Assembly (NCBI RefSeq): GCF_900105625.1
Contig: NZ_FNSD01000001.1
Location: forward strand, 4,092,001 to 4,156,000
DNA: 64,000 nucleotides
Origin: Terriglobus roseus
GTDB taxonomy: Bacteria; Acidobacteriota; Terriglobia; Terriglobales; Acidobacteriaceae
Direction: 5' to 3'
Below, one piece after another: positions 24,732-33,678 of this stretch. The stretch's first letter is position 1, and the number at the start of each line of letters is the position of its first letter. Under the pieces are notes generated by a model, which was not told the origin of the DNA, did no database searches, and saw only the letters and a program-made list of their open reading frames with translations. Position numbers and translations under genes: made by a program.

Positions 24732-26909
24732 CTACCACTCCTTCGCCAGGGCAGTGACGATGTCAGTGAGCGCGACCACATCGCGCATGTCAACGACCTC
24801 GGCGGGAGAGTGTGCGTAGCGCAGGGGCCAGCTCAGGGCGACATCGGTTGTGCCATAGCGAACGAAGGCTGCGCCGTCGTTGCCGCCTCCGGTAACACCG
24901 TACTGAACCGGGATGCTGTGTTTGCCAGCGATGATCCGTACGCGCTGCACTGCGCTGAGCGGAACAATGTTCGAGTTGTCGATGGCACGGATGACGAAGC
25001 CCTCGCCAAGCTTGCCATCAGCAAAGCGGTGCGATTCCAGCGGCGTGTCAGAAGACACAAAGGTATCGATGGCAAAGACGGTCTCCGGCACCTTCTTCGT
25101 TTCATTTGCCTTTCCTGCGAAGGCGGTTGCCCCCAACAGACCGAGCTCTTCCTGCGTGGACCAGACGAAGGTCACGTCGCGATTGAAGTCTTTCCCGAGA
25201 GCCCACACAGCCTCGATCATCGCCGTGCATCCGACCCTGTCATCCAGGCTGCGGACCGAGACGCGGCCATCCTGCAGCGTGCGCAGACGCTTGGGAATTG
25301 TGACAAAGTCGCCGACCTTAATGCCGAGCGAGGCGGCTTCCGCAGAGCTGGATGCGCCCACGTTTAACTTCGCAGCGATGCGAAAGTCTGATGGAAAGTG
25401 GAACTGGCTTGTGTCGAAGCTATCGGGCAGAGTCACGACAGCGCCAAGCATGCCGGCGCTTGTGTGTACCAGCGCTGGATGTCCCCAGAAGAACGCCGGT
25501 GAGCCGCCACCCTTGTTGTCGAGCTCGAGGGTGCCGTCTGCGCTAATACTCTTGATGCGGAAGCCCAGCTCGTCCGTGTGCGCCATGAAGACCGCCGCGG
25601 GCTTTTCACCCTTGCCGAAGCGAACGATCAAGTTGCCGGCCGCATCCGTCTCGGTCTTCACCCACGGCGGCAGTAGACGCTCCACAGCCTCCCGCGGCAT
25701 ACGCTCCACCTCACTCACGCCGTATGTCTCTGTGAGCGTTTTCAACACGGCACCTATCTCTGGCTTCACCGACAGCTTTGCAGCGGCTTGAGGGTAGGCG
25801 GTAGCCGTGGGCGCCATCGACGGAGGTGCGGAGAAGCTGGCCCCGGCGTAGCGGAACAGGTCAGTCTGCAGCGCATACAGATCGCGTTCGTCCAACATCT
25901 CGCCTGCGGTCAGCGGGTACTGCAAGGGGAGGCCAAGATGCAGCGTGTGCGCGGGAAGCGGGAAAGCCGGGCCGTAGCCCTTGATGAGGAACGAGGCCGC
26001 TCCGGTGTGCTGCAGGGGAGCGCTACCGAACCAATTGGACGCAGTGGCGTCAACATTGCTCGTGAAAGCGATCGCGCCTGATCCCAGAATTGCGGGTGTC
26101 AGGACAGATTTGGGTTCCGGGCGTCCTCGGCCGACGTAGATCAGTTCATCCGGTTGCGTGGTTTGAAGCACCCGTGTGAGTCCGCGTGAGCCGGCGTACT
26201 GCTGCGTGACAAAGGCGATTGTGGTCGTGCCCGTTCCTGGCTTTGCGGCCAGTGCCCTGGCAAGCTGCAGCAGGAGGGCTGCGCCAAAGCGGTCTCCAAT
26301 AGCCGTGCCCACCCAGTCATGGGGTCCAACACGCATGACCGTCCTGTCTGCTGCCAGAGGACTCAGAACCTCGACGCCACTGCGCAGGACATCGGCGGAA
26401 GACTTCGCCCCTATGTCGACATACATGTTGTCGATGTCATCGGGATCCGGGACGTTCGCGCGGCCGGGTGTCAGGTGGATGGACAGCGCTGCCACCACGA
26501 CAGGTAGGGAAGTTCCATTCGAAGTGGTGACCAGCATCTGCTGAGCGTTCTGCATCTCGTTGTAGTGGGGAGGCATGCCGGCCTGGGGCAGGCGTTGCAC
26601 CCGCAGATAGCCATCCGGCTCAATATGGCTGACGACGTAGCCGGGCTCATCGATCGGAGCCGCGATCAGGCGATGGGGTGATCCGCTGCCAAAGGTGACG
26701 GAGACGTTTCCCATGGCATCCCGTTGCGGACGCATGTCTTTCAGAACGTCGGCGATGCGCGCTGACAGCGCGGACTCGTAGCCGGAGACGGCGGCAGTAT
26801 TCGTCAGCCAGGTGAGATCGTCTGTCGTGGAGCGCACCTGGGCGACAGCGTGGTTGATTCCGGCCAAGGCAATCAGGAGCGAGACGAACCGAATCGGGAG
26901 AGCGTGCAT
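24732..26909 (-). CDS. Secreted tandem M42 aminopeptidase-like protein, first half degenerate
   Basis: 725 residues: a signal peptide (about 1-23) and two M42-type halves. The C-terminal half (about 385-725) has every metal and catalytic residue expected: AHTDELG (His444, Asp446), SLDDRVG (Asp556/557), TQEELG (Glu587/588), AIDTF (Asp615) and RYAHSP (His700). The N-terminal half (about 25-370) has the same layout, but APIDEPG replaces the His with Pro85 and TQQYAG replaces Glu-Glu with Gln236-Gln237, so it is probably non-catalytic. ATG 26909 is chosen for its signal peptide and the GAGG just upstream. A peptide-degrading role fits the neighbouring GntR gene, TBDT and M28 peptidase. Confidence 0.85.
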   Translation of the reverse strand: MHALPIRFVSLLIALAGINHAVAQVRSTTDDLTWLTNTAAVSGYESALSARIADVLKDMRPQRDAMGNVSVTFGSGSPHRLIAAPIDEPGYVVSHIEPDGYLRVQRLPQAGMPPHYNEMQNAQQMLVTTSNGTSLPVVVAALSIHLTPGRANVPDPDDIDNMYVDIGAKSSADVLRSGVEVLSPLAADRTVMRVGPHDWVGTAIGDRFGAALLLQLARALAAKPGTGTTTIAFVTQQYAGSRGLTRVLQTTQPDELIYVGRGRPEPKSVLTPAILGSGAIAFTSNVDATASNWFGSAPLQHTGAASFLIKGYGPAFPLPAHTLHLGLPLQYPLTAGEMLDERDLYALQTDLFRYAGASFSAPPSMAPTATAYPQAAAKLSVKPEIGAVLKTLTETYGVSEVERMPREAVERLLPPWVKTETDAAGNLIVRFGKGEKPAAVFMAHTDELGFRIKSISADGTLELDNKGGGSPAFFWGHPALVHTSAGMLGAVVTLPDSFDTSQFHFPSDFRIAAKLNVGASSSAEAASLGIKVGDFVTIPKRLRTLQDGRVSVRSLDDRVGCTAMIEAVWALGKDFNRDVTFVWSTQEELGLLGATAFAGKANETKKVPETVFAIDTFVSSDTPLESHRFADGKLGEGFVIRAIDNSNIVPLSAVQRVRIIAGKHSIPVQYGVTGGGNDGAAFVRYGTTDVALSWPLRYAHSPAEVVDMRDVVALTDIVTALAKEW

Positions 26910-27187
26910 GATGCCTCTATGTGAATCCACGATGAATGACGTGTTGGTATCTGATATATTACGCACCAATCGACTTATTAACCGGCGGTTCGCTGCATCC
27001 CGCCGATCCTGCGAAACTGCCGGACCCCACGGTGGCGCTGCACCTGAATTGCGTGCCAAGCCACCTACGAAAACTACGAAATGCATCGTGTACGCGGTGA
27101 TGCAAGAGCTGCTCTGGAAGCAGCCATGGAGCATCCCCAGGGGTGCCCCTCACCCGCAGAAGACGTGTTCACCATTTAGGAGGCATC

Positions 27188-30100
27188 ATGAACAAGCGCA
27201 CTTCCTTCCTCGCTCTCGCGGCATTTTCTGTCGTTCCAGCGATCGTTTTCGCGCAGTCTACTGCGACCCTTTCAGGTACCGTCAAGGATCCGTCGGGCGC
27301 CGTTCTGCCCGGTGCGCAGGTGATGATTCACAATCTTGGCACCGGGGCAGAGCGCTCGCTGGTGAGCGATAGCGCCGGGCAGTACGTTGCGCCGTCGCTC
27401 GCTCCGGGCGATTACTCGGTGCGCGTCACGGCGAATGGCTTTGGCACCTACACCGTGCCGCGCCTCACGCTTCTGGTCGATGCGCACGCAAGCCTTGATG
27501 TCCCCATGTCTCCGGCCTCCGCAGGTGAGACCGTCCAGGTGGAAAGCACGGCCTCGCTGATCGAGGCGGACACTATCACCGTTGGTGAGGTCATCGATCG
27601 CCGCACCGTCCAGGAGGTGCCGCTGAACGGCCGCCACTTCCTCGACCTCACCGTACTCACCCCGGGTGGTGTGACTGCGCCTGCGAACGGCAACCTGACA
27701 ACGCCGAGCCGTGGCCTTGGTGCAAACTCGTTTATCACCGCCGGCAACCGCGACGACTCCGTGAACTTTCAAATCAACGGTGTGAACCTGAACGATCTGA
27801 CACAGAACCAGATCACCTTCCAGCCGTCGATCAACACCACGTCCGAGTTCAAGATCAACAACCAGACCTTCTCCGCGGAGTACGGCCGCTCCTCGGGTTC
27901 GGTAGTCAATGTCAGCACGCGCTCCGGCACCAATAGCTTCCATGGCGAAGGCTTCGACTACATCCGTAACGAAGCTCTCGATGCACGCAACTACTTCACT
28001 CCGGCGGGCACGCGCATGCCTGCACTGAAGCGCCACAACTTCGGCGGCGCCGTGGGTGGCCCCATCTGGAAGGACCACACGTTCTTCTTCGCCAGCTACG
28101 AGGGTCTGCGGCAGTCGCAGGGGCTTTCGCTGAATACTGTCGTCCTTACGGCTGCGCAACGCGCCGGAGTTACAAATCCAGTCGCGCAACGGCTGCTGGC
28201 ATTGATTCCAGTTGCGAATGACAGCACGGGCACACGCCGTTTGGACACTGCGCCTGGACCGGTCCAAACCGATCAGGGCACGATCGACATCAGCCAGACT
28301 TTCGGGAAGGCCGACACGCTTCACGGCTTCTACGCGATTCAGAAGGACAAGCGCACCGAGCCGAACCTGCAGGGCAACACCATCCTTGGCTTTGGAGATA
28401 ACCGCGCCGCGAGCCGCCAGATCCTCACCCTGAATGAGACCCATGTCTTCTCGCCGCGCTTCGTGAACGAGTTTCGTCTCGGTTTCAACCGGATCGCCAT
28501 CAGCTTCAACCCGAATGTAACGACCGATCCGACATCGCTGGGTCTCGGTACCGGGACGACCGGACCGAACGGCATCCCGCAGTTCACCATTACCGGCACG
28601 GGCATCAACGCCGGTGGCCCGTCCGGATTCCCGCAGGGACGCTTCGATACCCTGGGAATCGCTTCGGACACGGCGAGCTACACCGTCGGAAAGCACTCGC
28701 TCAAGATCGGTGGCGAATTCCGCCGCTTCCTGAATGTGAACTTCTCCCAGGACACGGGCACCATCGGCTTTAACTCGGTAGCTCTCTTCCAGCAGGGGCA
28801 GGCAAACAGCTTCTCCATTACACCCACACGCACTTCCAACCGCCTGTATGTGAATGCCCTGGGGGCATTTGTGCAGGATAGCTGGAAGCTGACGCCGAAT
28901 CTGACGGCCGAACTTGGTTTCCGCTTCGAATGGAACGGATCGCCCATGGACGGTGCAAACCGCCTGGTGGTCTTTGATACCGACACCCGTTCGTTGTTCC
29001 GGGTAGGTACGAACGGCTATGGAAACAGCCCATACAAGCAGAACTACAACTACGAGCCACGCGTGGGCTTCGCGTATGACGTCTTTGGCACCAACAAGAC
29101 CGTCCTGCGCGCCGCGTATGGCTACATGGCGGATCAGCCTGAGACAAATGCCATCAGCGCGCTCAACGGAAACCCGCCGTTTGCGAGCCGCGTAACCTAC
29201 AGCAGCTCCACGACGACCATTCCATTGTCGAATCTCTATGGCGGTGCCGCTGCCTCCGGTATCGGCATCAGCGGTGTCCAGCGCAATCTGAAGAATGGCT
29301 ACATTGAGACATTCAATGCGAACATCCAGCAGGCACTGCCGTTCGGTGTGGTTTCGTCGATTGGCTACTACGGTTCTGTCGGCAAGCACCTGCGTACGCC
29401 GTTGAACATCAACCAGCCCAACGCGGTCGGCGTTCGGCCGTTCCAGAGCGTATCGGCGACCAGTCCTATCTCGGCCAACGCCAATATCAGCGGTGTGAAT
29501 ATCACGCAGGTGTCCAGCATCGGCATGTCGAACTACAACGCCATGTGGCTCACGTTGCGGAAGGAGTTCCGCAACGGCCTGAACTTCAACTTCAACTACA
29601 ACTACTCGAAGTCGTTGGACACCGGCTCGCTGAGCAGCACGGTGTTGCAGGATGCAACGCGGCCCTATCTGAACTACGGTCCGTCAGACTTCGACACTGC
29701 GAATCGCATTGCCTTCAACGCGGTTTATACGCTGCCGTTCAAGGGAAACCGATTTGTAGAAGGTTGGCAGCTTTCCGGCATTTCGCAGTGGCAGACAGGG
29801 AACCCGCTGAATGTCACAACCTCGTCGACGTTTACCGGCACCGCGAACGTGCTGCATCCGAACCTGTTGCAGCCCGTGCAGTATCAGAAGTTGAAGACGT
29901 CGGCGCTGGCTGTGCAGTGGTTCAACCCAACCGTGTGCACCGCGCCTGCGACGGCAAACTGCACCTTCCAGCTTCCAACCACCGGCTTCGGAAACCTTAG
30001 CCGCAACGCTCTGCGCGGACCGGGCTTCGCGGATACCGACTTCTCGATCGAGAAGAACACGGCCATCACGGAGAGCGTGAAGTTCCAACTGCGTGCTGAT

Positions 30101-30256
30101 GCATTCGATATCTTCAACCACGCGAGCTTCGGCAATCCCGGAACCTCGGCGTCGGTCGGATCCTCGACCTTCGGCGTCATCTCTGCAACGCGTTTTGCGA
30201 TCGGTGACCTTGGCTCATCACGGCAGTTGCAGATCGTGGGCAAGATCATCTTTTAG
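27188..30256 (+). CDS. Oar-type TonB-dependent receptor, peptide-region copy
   Basis: 1022 residues. Signal peptide (about 1-22, ending VFAQ), carboxypeptidase-regulatory-like domain (ATLSGTVKDPSGAVLPGAQV, about 24-105), plug (VPLNGRHFLDLTVLTPG; FQINGVNLND, about 115-260) and a barrel ending QIVGKIIF with the terminal Phe. ATG 27188 has AGGAGG 7 nt upstream; the frame runs a little further up without a ribosome site. It is divergent from the M42 peptidase gene and followed by an M28 peptidase and an amidase, so peptides or amides are plausible substrates. It differs clearly from the other three receptors here. Confidence 0.92.
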   Translation: MNKRTSFLALAAFSVVPAIVFAQSTATLSGTVKDPSGAVLPGAQVMIHNLGTGAERSLVSDSAGQYVAPSLAPGDYSVRVTANGFGTYTVPRLTLLVDAHASLDVPMSPASAGETVQVESTASLIEADTITVGEVIDRRTVQEVPLNGRHFLDLTVLTPGGVTAPANGNLTTPSRGLGANSFITAGNRDDSVNFQINGVNLNDLTQNQITFQPSINTTSEFKINNQTFSAEYGRSSGSVVNVSTRSGTNSFHGEGFDYIRNEALDARNYFTPAGTRMPALKRHNFGGAVGGPIWKDHTFFFASYEGLRQSQGLSLNTVVLTAAQRAGVTNPVAQRLLALIPVANDSTGTRRLDTAPGPVQTDQGTIDISQTFGKADTLHGFYAIQKDKRTEPNLQGNTILGFGDNRAASRQILTLNETHVFSPRFVNEFRLGFNRIAISFNPNVTTDPTSLGLGTGTTGPNGIPQFTITGTGINAGGPSGFPQGRFDTLGIASDTASYTVGKHSLKIGGEFRRFLNVNFSQDTGTIGFNSVALFQQGQANSFSITPTRTSNRLYVNALGAFVQDSWKLTPNLTAELGFRFEWNGSPMDGANRLVVFDTDTRSLFRVGTNGYGNSPYKQNYNYEPRVGFAYDVFGTNKTVLRAAYGYMADQPETNAISALNGNPPFASRVTYSSSTTTIPLSNLYGGAAASGIGISGVQRNLKNGYIETFNANIQQALPFGVVSSIGYYGSVGKHLRTPLNINQPNAVGVRPFQSVSATSPISANANISGVNITQVSSIGMSNYNAMWLTLRKEFRNGLNFNFNYNYSKSLDTGSLSSTVLQDATRPYLNYGPSDFDTANRIAFNAVYTLPFKGNRFVEGWQLSGISQWQTGNPLNVTTSSTFTGTANVLHPNLLQPVQYQKLKTSALAVQWFNPTVCTAPATANCTFQLPTTGFGNLSRNALRGPGFADTDFSIEKNTAITESVKFQLRADAFDIFNHASFGNPGTSASVGSSTFGVISATRFAIGDLGSSRQLQIVGKIIF

Positions 30257-30276
30257 TGAAAGACTGACTCGTAACG

Positions 30277-30302
30277 TGCGGCACTCGTCACCGGGTGCCG
30301 CA
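30277..30302 (+). terminator. Hairpin terminator after the TBDT
   Basis: 8-bp stem TGCGGCAC / GTGCCGCA with a 10-nt loop, followed by TACTCTTTGT. It lies 20 nt after the TBDT stop. Confidence 0.5.
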
Positions 30303-30346
30303 TACTCTTTGTACTGAACGCACCTTACACATGCCGGGAGTTCGCG

Positions 30347-31822
30347 ATGAAATTCGTTCGTTCCGCAGCGATTGCTGCGATGGGTCTGTCCGCAGGTTTG
30401 TTTGCATCAGCACAAAAGCCACATGCCACAGCCGACAAGGTAGACTTCACTGCGGTTGGCACGCCCCTCGCAAAGGCACCTGCTGATCCGGAGATCCGTG
30501 CTGCGCTGAAACAGGTATCTGTCGAACGCATCAAGGCGAACATCTCGCACCTGGTGGACTTCAACAACCGAACGACGATCTCGTCCACTGACACAGACTT
30601 GAAGCCGGGCACCGGCGTGCTGGCTGCGGCGGAGTGGATCAAGTCACAGTTTGAGGCGTACAGCAAGGAGTGCGGCGGCTGCCTGCAGGTGCAGTACGAC
30701 GAGTTTGTGGAGCAGCCCCAAGCCGGCTTCAACAACAGCAAGCCACGCATCATCAAGCCCACGCCACTGCGCAACGTCTATGCCATCCTGAAGGGCACGG
30801 ATCCCGTGGCCAGCAAGCGTATCTACCTCGTGACGGGGCACTACGACACGCGCGAGACCGATGTGATGAACACCCACGATCCGGCGCCCGGCGCGAACGA
30901 CGATTCGAGCGGCACCGCGGTCTCAATGGAGGCTGCACGCATCCTGAGCAAGTACAAATTCCCCGCAACGATCATCTTCGTTACTGTCGCGGGTGAGGAG
31001 CAGGGACTCAACGGCTCGGGCCATCTTGCGAAGCTTGCCAAGGAAAAGGGATGGCAGCTGGAGGGCGTGCTCAACAACGACATCGTTGGCGGCGACACCA
31101 CGCCGGGCGACACGCTGCAGAGCAAGACACGCATCCGCGTCTTCTCGCAGGGCCTGCTGCCCTCCGCACCCATTGAGCAGATTCGTGCCGCGTTAAACAT
31201 CGGTGCAGAGAACGAGACACCCTCGCGTCAGCTCGCCCGCGAGGTGATGGATGTCGATCGGACTTACCTCGCCACGGCTGCACCGCAGCCTCTGCGCACG
31301 ACCATGGAGCTACGATTGGATCGCTTCCTGCGTGGCGGCGATCATCGCTCGTTCAGCGAGCAGGGCTTCCCATCCATTCGCTTCACAGAATGGCGCGAGA
31401 ACTTCGACCATCAGCATCAGCACGTTCGCACCGAGAACGGTAAGGAGTATGGCGACCTGCTGAAGTTCGACGACTTCAACTACATCGGACAGGTTGCGCG
31501 CCTGAATATGGCCGTCCTGGGTACGCTGGCGAAGACGCCGGGTGTTCCGCAGAACGTGCATGTCGTGACCTCGAACCTGGACAACGATACGATCCTGAAC
31601 TGGGAGCCGCCCGTAAGCCCGGTTGGCACACCGACGTATCAGATCGTCTGGCGTGAGACGAGCGCGACCGACTGGCAGTACAGCGTGGATGCGTCCAAGT
31701 TCCCGGGCACCACGCCTAACTCTGTACGGCTGCCCGTATCGAAGGACAACGTTTTCTTCGGCGTGCGTGCGTGTGCTGGCACGTACTGCAGCCAGGCCGT
31801 TGCACCAGTACCCGCTCGCTAG
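30347..31822 (+). CDS. Secreted M28-family metallopeptidase
   Basis: 491 residues with a signal peptide (about 1-22). The zinc-peptidase core has GHYDTRE (His165, Asp167), PGANDDSSG (Asp185, bridging), AGEEQGL (Glu217 catalytic, Glu218), NNDIVGG (Asp245) and a His-rich FDHQHQHV near 354-360 for the last ligand. The C-terminal 90 residues look like a fibronectin-type-III-like domain (VHVVTSNLDNDTILNWEPP). It likely cuts amino acids from peptides outside the cytoplasm. 37 nt before the amidase gene on the same strand. Confidence 0.9.
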   Translation: MKFVRSAAIAAMGLSAGLFASAQKPHATADKVDFTAVGTPLAKAPADPEIRAALKQVSVERIKANISHLVDFNNRTTISSTDTDLKPGTGVLAAAEWIKSQFEAYSKECGGCLQVQYDEFVEQPQAGFNNSKPRIIKPTPLRNVYAILKGTDPVASKRIYLVTGHYDTRETDVMNTHDPAPGANDDSSGTAVSMEAARILSKYKFPATIIFVTVAGEEQGLNGSGHLAKLAKEKGWQLEGVLNNDIVGGDTTPGDTLQSKTRIRVFSQGLLPSAPIEQIRAALNIGAENETPSRQLAREVMDVDRTYLATAAPQPLRTTMELRLDRFLRGGDHRSFSEQGFPSIRFTEWRENFDHQHQHVRTENGKEYGDLLKFDDFNYIGQVARLNMAVLGTLAKTPGVPQNVHVVTSNLDNDTILNWEPPVSPVGTPTYQIVWRETSATDWQYSVDASKFPGTTPNSVRLPVSKDNVFFGVRACAGTYCSQAVAPVPAR

Positions 31823-31859
31823 CTGATCTTCATCAGCCGACAGTAACAGGGAGTTAGAG

Positions 31860-33665
31860 ATGGACTTTCAAACTCGTCGAGCCTTTCTGGTGCAGGGCGC
31901 TGCCGCAGCTCTCTCTGTCGCAGCGTCCGCACAGACACCGGCATCGCAGGCACCGCCAACGGCCGGTGCGCCGCCGGCCTTCGGCACAGCGCCCGCGGTT
32001 GGTCCGAAGGTTACACCGGACGACTTTGCCCCCGCTGAGAGGCTGATGCAGATCTCCATGACCCCGGCCAAGCGTGCCGAGGCTGCGGGTAACTGGCAGA
32101 ACAGCATGGCTGCACTGCTCGAGCGGCGCACCGGCCCACGCAAGGTAGCGCTCGACGAGGGACTGGCGCCCGCGACGACGTGGAACCCTGTGCTGTCGGG
32201 CAGCGACACGCATCGGTCGGCTGCATCGCGGCAGGAGTCAACGCAGGTCTTCAGCGAGGTCACGTTGTCAATGCCAGCCGACGAAGAGTCGATTGCCTTT
32301 GCACCCGTAGCCTCGCTCTCCCACTGGATTCAGTCGAAGCAGATCTCGTCCGAGCGTCTGACGAAGATCTACCTGTCGCGGCTGAAGCGGTACGATCCGC
32401 AATTGCGTTGTGTCATCACGCTCACGGAAGATCACGCGCTGCAACAGGCGCGTGCTGCCGACGCTGAGATTGCGTCAGGGAAGTATCGCGGTGTGCTGCA
32501 TGGCATTCCCTATGGCTTGAAGGATCTGCTGGACACCGCCGGCATCGCCACGACCTACGGTGCGGAACCCTATCGCAACCGCGTGCCGAAAACGGACGGT
32601 GCGGTCGTTCGCAAACTGAATGACGCTGGTGCCGTTCTTGTCGCGAAGCTATCGCTTGGCGCCCTTGCATTGAATGACATCTGGTTCGGCGGTCAGACGA
32701 TGAATCCCTGGTTGCTGGAAGAGGGTGCGTCCGGTTCGAGTGCGGGCCCCGGCGCTGCGGTGGGTGCGGGCCTGGTTGGCTTCGCCATCGGCAGCGAGAC
32801 GGAAGGTTCCATCACCTCGCCATCCATGCGATGTGGTGTGACAGGTCTGCGGCCCACCTATGGTCGAGTGCCGCGCAGCGGCGCGATGGCACTGGCATGG
32901 TCGCTGGATAAGCTGGGCCCGATGACGCGCTCTGTCGAAGACACCATGATGGTTTTGCAGGCGATCTCCGGAGCCGATGCAGGCGATGTCGCAAGCGTTG
33001 GTGCGGCGATGCCCTTCGACGCTTCCGCGGGGGCCAAGGGCCTGCGCGTCGGCTATTTCCCAAAGTGGATGGCCGAGGCGCCGGCGACGGACGTGGATCG
33101 TCATGCGCTGGAGACAGCGAAACAGCTTGGCATGGTCCCCGTGGAAGTCAGCCTGCCGGACTGGCCTTATGGCAGCCTCAATACGATTCTCTTCGCAGAA
33201 GCTGCGGCGTCCTTCGAAGAACTCACACTCTCCAACGCCGACGACCAGTTGAAGATGCAGGTGCCGGACGCATGGCCTAACTCGTTCCGGCAGGCGCGCT
33301 TCCTGTCCGCCGTGGACTTCGTGCAGGCGGACCGTATGCGCCGTCGCGTTGCGATGGAGATGGAACGCGTCATGAGCCAGGTTGATCTTCTGCTGGTGCC
33401 GTCATTGCGAGATGAGATTCTGACCATCACCAACTTCACAGGCCATCCATCCCTCACGTTTCGCGCAGGTTTCGTGAACGTCAGCGAAGCGCGCAGCGAC
33501 TGGGCTCCCGATCCGAAACATCCACTGCCGAAGTTCAATCCAGCCCGGCGCGTGCCGCACGGTGTCACGCTCATTGGCAGGCTCTTCGACGAGGGGACCA
33601 TCGCGCAGGCAGGCATTGCGATGGAGAAGTCGTTCGGTGTATCGGGTGAGCGCCCCCGTATCTAG
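31860..33665 (+). CDS. Exported amidase (amidase signature family)
   Basis: 601 residues. The N-terminus (QTRRAFLVQGAAAALSV) looks like a Tat signal with twin Arg. After a Pro/Ala-rich stretch and a helical region, the amidase signature fold shows the Ser-Ser-Lys triad: Lys221 in YGLKDLL, cis-Ser near 293 in GASGSSAG, and nucleophile Ser317 in GSETEGSI, followed by GVTGLRPTYGRVPRSGAM. Such enzymes hydrolyse amides; the substrate cannot be named. The Gly-rich loop is less canonical than the usual GGSSGGS. It follows the M28 peptidase, which suggests stepwise breakdown of peptides or amides. The next gene converges 13 nt away. Confidence 0.88.
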   Translation: MDFQTRRAFLVQGAAAALSVAASAQTPASQAPPTAGAPPAFGTAPAVGPKVTPDDFAPAERLMQISMTPAKRAEAAGNWQNSMAALLERRTGPRKVALDEGLAPATTWNPVLSGSDTHRSAASRQESTQVFSEVTLSMPADEESIAFAPVASLSHWIQSKQISSERLTKIYLSRLKRYDPQLRCVITLTEDHALQQARAADAEIASGKYRGVLHGIPYGLKDLLDTAGIATTYGAEPYRNRVPKTDGAVVRKLNDAGAVLVAKLSLGALALNDIWFGGQTMNPWLLEEGASGSSAGPGAAVGAGLVGFAIGSETEGSITSPSMRCGVTGLRPTYGRVPRSGAMALAWSLDKLGPMTRSVEDTMMVLQAISGADAGDVASVGAAMPFDASAGAKGLRVGYFPKWMAEAPATDVDRHALETAKQLGMVPVEVSLPDWPYGSLNTILFAEAAASFEELTLSNADDQLKMQVPDAWPNSFRQARFLSAVDFVQADRMRRRVAMEMERVMSQVDLLLVPSLRDEILTITNFTGHPSLTFRAGFVNVSEARSDWAPDPKHPLPKFNPARRVPHGVTLIGRLFDEGTIAQAGIAMEKSFGVSGERPRI

Positions 33666-33678
33666 GAGGACGCTGTGT

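Noticed and set aside
27272-29389. Open frame of 705 codons on the minus strand inside the second TBDT
   Set aside because: Same reason: shadow of a real gene, with a low-complexity Arg/Val/Ala-rich product and no motif.
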